Assembly: GCA_031292035.1 (NCBI GenBank)
Contig: JARLHX010000250.1
Location: 1 to 18,574 of the forward strand
Origin: Negativicutes bacterium
GTDB taxonomy: Bacteria > Bacillota_C > Negativicutes > Sporomusales_B > JARLHX01
Direction: 5' to 3'
DNA length: 18,574 nucleotides
A program made the translations under genes and the position numbers. Below the pieces are notes generated by a model that was not told the DNA's origin, did not search any database, and was given only the letters and a program-made list of their open reading frames with translations. Below, piece after piece: positions 15,045 through 18,574 of the stretch (position 1 is the stretch's first letter; every line of letters begins with the position of its first letter).

Positions 15045-15132
15045 CCTGGAAAGATGAGGTCCGCGGCCGGTTGATATGCTGAACCCACTCGTGACCTACG
15101 AAACCGAAGATTATTTATAGGAGATAAGTTTT

Positions 15133-15915
15133 ATGCTGACGTTGGGAATTGACATCGGGTCAACTGCGTGCAAATGCGTCATATTGAGGGACGGACGGGA
15201 GATCGTCGCCAAGGCGGTTGTACCGCTGGGAACCGGAACGAAAGGACCGCGCAAGGTCTTCGAAGACGCCCTGGCGCTGAATCACGTATCCAGAGCTGAT
15301 ATTGACAGAATTCTGGTAACAGGATACGGCCGGTTCGCCTTTGATGACGCGGATGATCAAAAGAGTGAGCTTAGCTGTCATGCCAAGGGGGTTCATTTCC
15401 TTTTTCCGACCGTCAGGACGATCATCGATATTGGCGGGCAGGATATCAAGGTACTGCGGGTCAGCATCAAGGGGATGCTCGAAAATTTTGTCATGAATGA
15501 CAAATGCGCTGCCGGAACAGGGAAGTTTCTTGATGTGATGGCAGGAATCCTGAATGTCAATACGGCAGATCTGGGCGATATTGCCAAAGGAGCAACCGGA
15601 GAAGTCAGCATCAGCAATACCTGTACGGTCTTTGCCGAGTCTGAGGTGATTTCCAAACTGTCTTCCAATGTCAAAATAGAGGATCTGGTCGCCGGGATCC
15701 ACCGGTCGGTTTCAAAACGTGTCGCGGCTCTCGCGTTTCGCAACGGCGTGGTGAAGGATGTCGCCATGAGCGGCGGAGTCGCCTTGAACAAAGGTGTTGT
15801 CCGCGCGTTGGGAGAGGAACTAAAAGCCGAGATTCTCGTCCATGAGGACTGCCAGCTTGCAGGGGCGCTTGGTGCCGCGCTGCTTGCGTGGGAGGACTTA
15901 AGTAAAAAAGCATAG
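15133..15915 (+). CDS. 2-hydroxyacyl-CoA dehydratase activator (HgdC/HadI family)
   Basis: Homodimeric ASKHA-fold ATPase that holds one [4Fe-4S] cluster between its subunits and fires single electrons into the dehydratase by ATP hydrolysis. Visible are the phosphate-1 motif GIDIGSTACKCVI (residues 5-17), SELSCHAKG (78-86), phosphate-2 IIDIGGQD (97-104) and a C-terminal MSGGVALNKGVV motif. The bridging cluster ligands are C125 (NDKCAAGTGKF) and C164 (NTCTVFAESE), at the family's usual spacing. Length 260 is normal. RBS AGGAG is near 15119-15123. It stands between the CoA-transferase (88 bases away) and the dehydratase subunits (25 bases), the had/fld order. It is strictly oxygen-sensitive in known members. 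Confidence 0.96.
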   Translation: MLTLGIDIGSTACKCVILRDGREIVAKAVVPLGTGTKGPRKVFEDALALNHVSRADIDRILVTGYGRFAFDDADDQKSELSCHAKGVHFLFPTVRTIIDIGGQDIKVLRVSIKGMLENFVMNDKCAAGTGKFLDVMAGILNVNTADLGDIAKGATGEVSISNTCTVFAESEVISKLSSNVKIEDLVAGIHRSVSKRVAALAFRNGVVKDVAMSGGVALNKGVVRALGEELKAEILVHEDCQLAGALGAALLAWEDLSKKA

Positions 15916-15940
15916 CAAGTTCGAAGAGGAGGTTATGAAT

Positions 15941-17209
15941 ATGGCCGAAAACACCGCTCAGAAACCAAAGCGCGAGTTGCCGAAGTCGAGGATGATGGTG
16001 GCGGCGCAAACCGCGAAGGTGTACCAAGACGCCTGGGACGCAAAAGCAAGAGGCGATATCATCGGTTGGTCCACTGCCATTTTTCCGCAGGAAATCTGTG
16101 AAACACTGGATATCCCTGTTTTATATCCCGAAAACAACGCGGCATCGATTTCAGCAAAGCACCTGGGAGACGAGCTGATCCAACACGCCGAAGGGCCGAT
16201 GCGGTTTCCCATGAACATCTGCTCGTATGCAAGGCTCAACCTTGCCCTGGCGGACAAGATTCAGGACCCGGCTTATGACAAAGCCGACCCGTTGATGCCT
16301 ACACCGGATTTCGTTCTTCTGGCCAACAACAGCTGTACGCAGCTGATGAAGTGGTACGAGAATCTTTCCCGCAATCTGAATATCCCCATCTTTTTTGTTG
16401 ATTGCCTGTTCAACTATTACGAGGAAAAACCGGCAGATTATAAAGTCAAATACATCAGAAAGCAGATCGAAAGTTATATCGCCGCCATGGAGAAATTCAG
16501 CGGCAAAACATTCGACTGGGATAAGTTTCTGGAAGTCCAGAAGCGTTCTCAGATTAACAGCAAGCTCTTTGACGACATCATCAAGCTCAATGCCCGCACA
16601 CCGGCTCCGCTAAGCGGTTTCGATTTCTTCAATTACATGTCCTGTCTTGTGCTGTGCCGCGGCAAGGAATCCACCACCGAAATTTTCAAGCAACTGAAGC
16701 TGGAAGTAGAAGAGCGGATCGCCGCCGGGACCTCTTCCTTCCCGGCGGCAGAAGAGTACCGGGTTCATTGGGAAGGCATTGCCTGCTGGCCGAATCTGGG
16801 GCATAACCTTAAAACACTAAAAAATTACGGTGTCAACGCCGTGATCAACGGCTATGTCACCGCCTGGAACGTGGTCTACGAACCGGGTAATCTGGATTCC
16901 ATGGCCTATGCCTACGCCACTTCCTCTACCAACAGCCTTTCCACCCCGTCGATCATGAACATGAGAGCAGACACGATCGAAAAGTACGACTGCGACGGCA
17001 TGCTCTGCCATGTAAACAGAAGCTGTAAGCTGATGACATTCCATATCTTCGTGGGAAGAAGCATTGTCGAGGAGAAGACCGGGGTTCCCTGTTCGAACTT
17101 CGATGGAGATCAGTCCGATTCCCGCGTGTACAGCGAAGCGCAGTTTGAGACAAGGGTGCAGGGGCTGGTTGAGATTATGAAGCACAATAAGGAGGCAAAA
17201 AATGGCTAA
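15941..17209 (+). CDS. 2-hydroxyacyl-CoA dehydratase, alpha (HadB-like) subunit
   Basis: Iron-sulfur subunit of the radical dehydratase that turns (R)-2-hydroxyacyl-CoA into trans-2-enoyl-CoA by a ketyl radical mechanism. I prefer ATG 15941 (422 residues), 8 bases after GAGGAGG; ATG 15935 would be only 2 bases from that site. Cysteines suited to [4Fe-4S] ligation, numbered from ATG 15935, are C96 (NICSYAR), C134 (NNSCTQLMKWYE) and C364 (NRSCKLM), with C358 nearby. The C-terminal GDQSDSRVYSEAQFETR motif is typical of the family. Length is near that of HadB and lactoyl-CoA dehydratase alpha, and shorter than HgdA. Its stop overlaps the next start by 8 bases, so translation of the two subunits is coupled. 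Confidence 0.95.
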   Translation: MAENTAQKPKRELPKSRMMVAAQTAKVYQDAWDAKARGDIIGWSTAIFPQEICETLDIPVLYPENNAASISAKHLGDELIQHAEGPMRFPMNICSYARLNLALADKIQDPAYDKADPLMPTPDFVLLANNSCTQLMKWYENLSRNLNIPIFFVDCLFNYYEEKPADYKVKYIRKQIESYIAAMEKFSGKTFDWDKFLEVQKRSQINSKLFDDIIKLNARTPAPLSGFDFFNYMSCLVLCRGKESTTEIFKQLKLEVEERIAAGTSSFPAAEEYRVHWEGIACWPNLGHNLKTLKNYGVNAVINGYVTAWNVVYEPGNLDSMAYAYATSSTNSLSTPSIMNMRADTIEKYDCDGMLCHVNRSCKLMTFHIFVGRSIVEEKTGVPCSNFDGDQSDSRVYSEAQFETRVQGLVEIMKHNKEAKNG

Positions 17210-18329
17210 TTTACATTCGATTTTGAACGAACTTGACACCATTGTTGCCGATCCTAAAGTCATGCTGGCCAAATATCTTGGTCAGGGGAAAAAAGTCGTC
17301 GGCTGTTTCCCGATCTACACGCCGGCGGAACTCGTTCACGCTGCCGGCATGATCCCTATGGGCTTATGGGGCGGTCAGATTACGCCTTCCGTCGCCGCGC
17401 AGTACGCCCCGGCCTTCACCTGCTCGATCATGCGTTCCTGCCTTGAGCTTGGAATGCTCGGCAAATTCGAAGGGCTGTCTGCTGTGATGATGCCGATGCT
17501 CTGCGACACGTTCCGCGGGATGAGCGCAGGCTGGCGGGCAGGCGTGAAAAGCATTCCGCTTGTTTCCTTTATTCATCCGCAGAACAGAGCCGACGAGGCC
17601 AGCCGGGAATTTCTGACCGCCGAATACGGGGAAGTAAAAAAGAAGCTGGAGGCCATCGCCGGGACCAAGATCACTGACAAGGCCCTCGACACCTCTATCG
17701 GGATTTATAACGCCCACCATGCAGCAATGCGGGAATTCACCAGGGTTGCGAACGAACACCTGGATGTGATCACCGCGAATGTCCGCCATGTTGTGATGAA
17801 GAGCGCCCATTTTATGGAGAAGGCCGAGCATACTGCCATCGTAAAACAACTGGTCGCCGCACTCAAGGAGCAGCCTGTCCATCACTGGAAGGGCAAAAAG
17901 GTGATTCTGACCGGGATTACCGCCGAACCTGGCGATCTGCTGGCGATTTTCTCCGAAAACAAGATTGCAGTGGTCGGCGACGACCTGGCCCAGGAGTCCC
18001 GGCAGTGCCGTACTGACATTCCCGCAAGTGGTGATGGGCCGCTGGAAAGACTGGCTAACCAATGGTTCGACAGAAAAGCCTGTTCCGTGGTCCACGAGGT
18101 CAACAGCACAAGAGGCGAGCTGATTGTTGACCTGGCCAGAAAGAACAAGGCGGACGGTGTGATGGTCTGTCTGATGAAGTTCTGCGATGTCGAGGAATAT
18201 GACTATCCGATGATTGCCAAGACAACCGAAGCTGCCGAAATCCCCACCTTATGCATCGATATTGACCAAAGCGTCCAGGTCGACGAACAGGCGCGAACCA
18301 AAATTCAAAGTTTTGCGGAGATGATTTAA
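17202..18329 (+). CDS. 2-hydroxyacyl-CoA dehydratase, beta (HadC-like) subunit
   Basis: Partner subunit of the radical dehydratase, carrying a second [4Fe-4S] cluster. Candidate ligands are C74 or C80 (FTCSIMRSC), C101 (MLCDTFRG) and C328 (MKFCDVEEYDYP). An N-terminal FPIYTPAELVHAAGMIPMG segment and a C-terminal IPTLCIDID...QARTKIQSFAEM segment are typical. The 375-residue length equals that usually given for HadC. AAGGAGG lies 5-6 bases before the ATG, which sits inside the end of the alpha gene. It is the last gene of the operon, followed by a GC-rich hairpin and a convergent LysR gene. No acyl-CoA dehydrogenase or ETF genes follow within the window, unlike the C. difficile had cluster. Confidence 0.95.
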   Translation: MANLHSILNELDTIVADPKVMLAKYLGQGKKVVGCFPIYTPAELVHAAGMIPMGLWGGQITPSVAAQYAPAFTCSIMRSCLELGMLGKFEGLSAVMMPMLCDTFRGMSAGWRAGVKSIPLVSFIHPQNRADEASREFLTAEYGEVKKKLEAIAGTKITDKALDTSIGIYNAHHAAMREFTRVANEHLDVITANVRHVVMKSAHFMEKAEHTAIVKQLVAALKEQPVHHWKGKKVILTGITAEPGDLLAIFSENKIAVVGDDLAQESRQCRTDIPASGDGPLERLANQWFDRKACSVVHEVNSTRGELIVDLARKNKADGVMVCLMKFCDVEEYDYPMIAKTTEAAEIPTLCIDIDQSVQVDEQARTKIQSFAEMI

Positions 18330-18355
18330 ACAGCTGTCGTTTCCCGCCCGGACTG

Positions 18356-18397
18356 GAGAGGGGCGCTCGCTTTAAGCGCCATGGCTGAGCGCCTCTC
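18356..18397. terminator. GC-rich hairpin between convergent genes
   Basis: GAGAG (18356-18360) pairs with CTCTC (18393-18397), and GCGCTC (18363-18368) with GAGCGC (18387-18392), with a GG bulge. An alternative stem GGCGCT/AGCGCC lies inside. There is no T-run. Placed between two converging genes and overlapping the LysR stop codon, it probably ends or protects both transcripts. Confidence 0.45.
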
Positions 18398-18574
18398 ACT
18401 GCTTGTGGAAATCAATAATGAAATTTCGGAAGATAAGGGCCGCTTTGGAAAGATAGCGCCGCTTGTTCCAGATGATGGCCTGGGTCCGCCGCAGCGCCGG
18501 ATCGATAATGTCGACAAAAACGGCGTTGCTCAAGGCACTGGTCCGGGAACCGGATTCGGTGGTGAAGACGATTC
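18396..18574 (-). CDS. LysR-type transcriptional regulator, C-terminal fragment (runs off the window)
   Basis: On the minus strand an open frame enters from the right edge and ends in TGA at 18398-18396, giving 58 residues. They include FTTESGSRTSALSNAVFVDI, then DPALRRTQAIIWNKRRYLSK and AALIFRNFIIDFHKQ. The RRT...IIWNKRRYLSKAALIFRNFI pattern is the usual end of LysR effector domains. The DNA-binding domain and start lie outside the window. It converges on the dehydratase operon and could regulate it. The assignment rests on the tail only. Confidence 0.75.
   Translation of the reverse strand, partial: IVFTTESGSRTSALSNAVFVDIIDPALRRTQAIIWNKRRYLSKAALIFRNFIIDFHKQ

Noticed and set aside
15076..15120. 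14-codon frame between CoA-transferase and activator genes
   Set aside because: No ribosome site precedes its ATG, and its stop merely overlaps the RBS of the next gene.
18383..18574. Plus-strand frame open from ATG near 18380 to the window end
   Set aside because: Its translation resembles no protein family, and the minus strand of the same DNA reads as a coherent LysR C-terminus.
1..18574. CRISPR arrays, tRNA or rRNA genes, insertion sequences, phage or transposon genes
   Set aside because: No regularly spaced repeats, cloverleaf sequences, rRNA-like stretches, transposase motifs or terminal inverted repeats were seen.

Overview
The window looks like part of a chromosome from an anaerobic, motile Firmicute, most likely Negativicutes/Sporomusaceae. 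That placement is an inference from three things: strong AGGAGG-type ribosome binding sites with frequent TTG/GTG starts, oxygen-sensitive 2-hydroxyacyl-CoA dehydratase genes, and chemoreceptor signalling domains of the kind common in that group. Most of the window is moderately GC-rich. A clearly AT-rich stretch at about 3085-4400 stands out.

Layout. (1) 1-2931, plus strand: an incoming terminator, a chemoreceptor with a four-helix-bundle-like sensor, and a beta-hydroxyacid dehydrogenase (beta-HAD 1), closed by a terminator. (2) 3085-4821, plus strand: a promoter, a cyclic di-GMP-I riboswitch, an intrinsic terminator, a 14-codon open frame with a strong RBS, and a stand-alone HD-GYP phosphodiesterase. 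A small membrane protein with a PH-like domain follows; its frame is broken by an in-frame TGA. (3) 4908-7462, minus strand: a BKACE-family beta-keto acid cleavage enzyme and a sodium:solute symporter, transcribed from a near-consensus sigma-54 promoter and ended by a terminator. (4) 7557-9500: upstream activator-like inverted repeats and a divergent sigma-54 enhancer-binding protein. (5) 9501-10500: a second, paralogous beta-HAD. (6) 10839-12896: a second chemoreceptor with a Cache-like sensor. (7) 13166-18329: an operon of MaoC-like hydratase, family III CoA-transferase, dehydratase activator and two dehydratase subunits. The last four genes follow the hadA-hadI-hadB-hadC order. (8) At the right edge, on the minus strand, is the C-terminal end of a LysR-type regulator.

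How the genes may work together (inference). The enzymes suit uptake and fermentation of hydroxy acids. The CoA-transferase and radical dehydratase would turn a 2-hydroxy acid into an enoyl-CoA, and the MaoC-like hydratase could re-add water at C3. A beta-HAD could oxidise the resulting free 3-hydroxy acid to a 3-oxo acid, and BKACE could split that with acetyl-CoA into acetoacetate and a new acyl-CoA. The symporter would import the substrate, the sigma-54 activator would switch on the cleavage/transport operon, and the two chemoreceptors may steer cells toward related compounds. The substrate cannot be read from the sequence. A short TTGCCAA-type motif recurs upstream of all four catabolic units and may tie them into one regulon.
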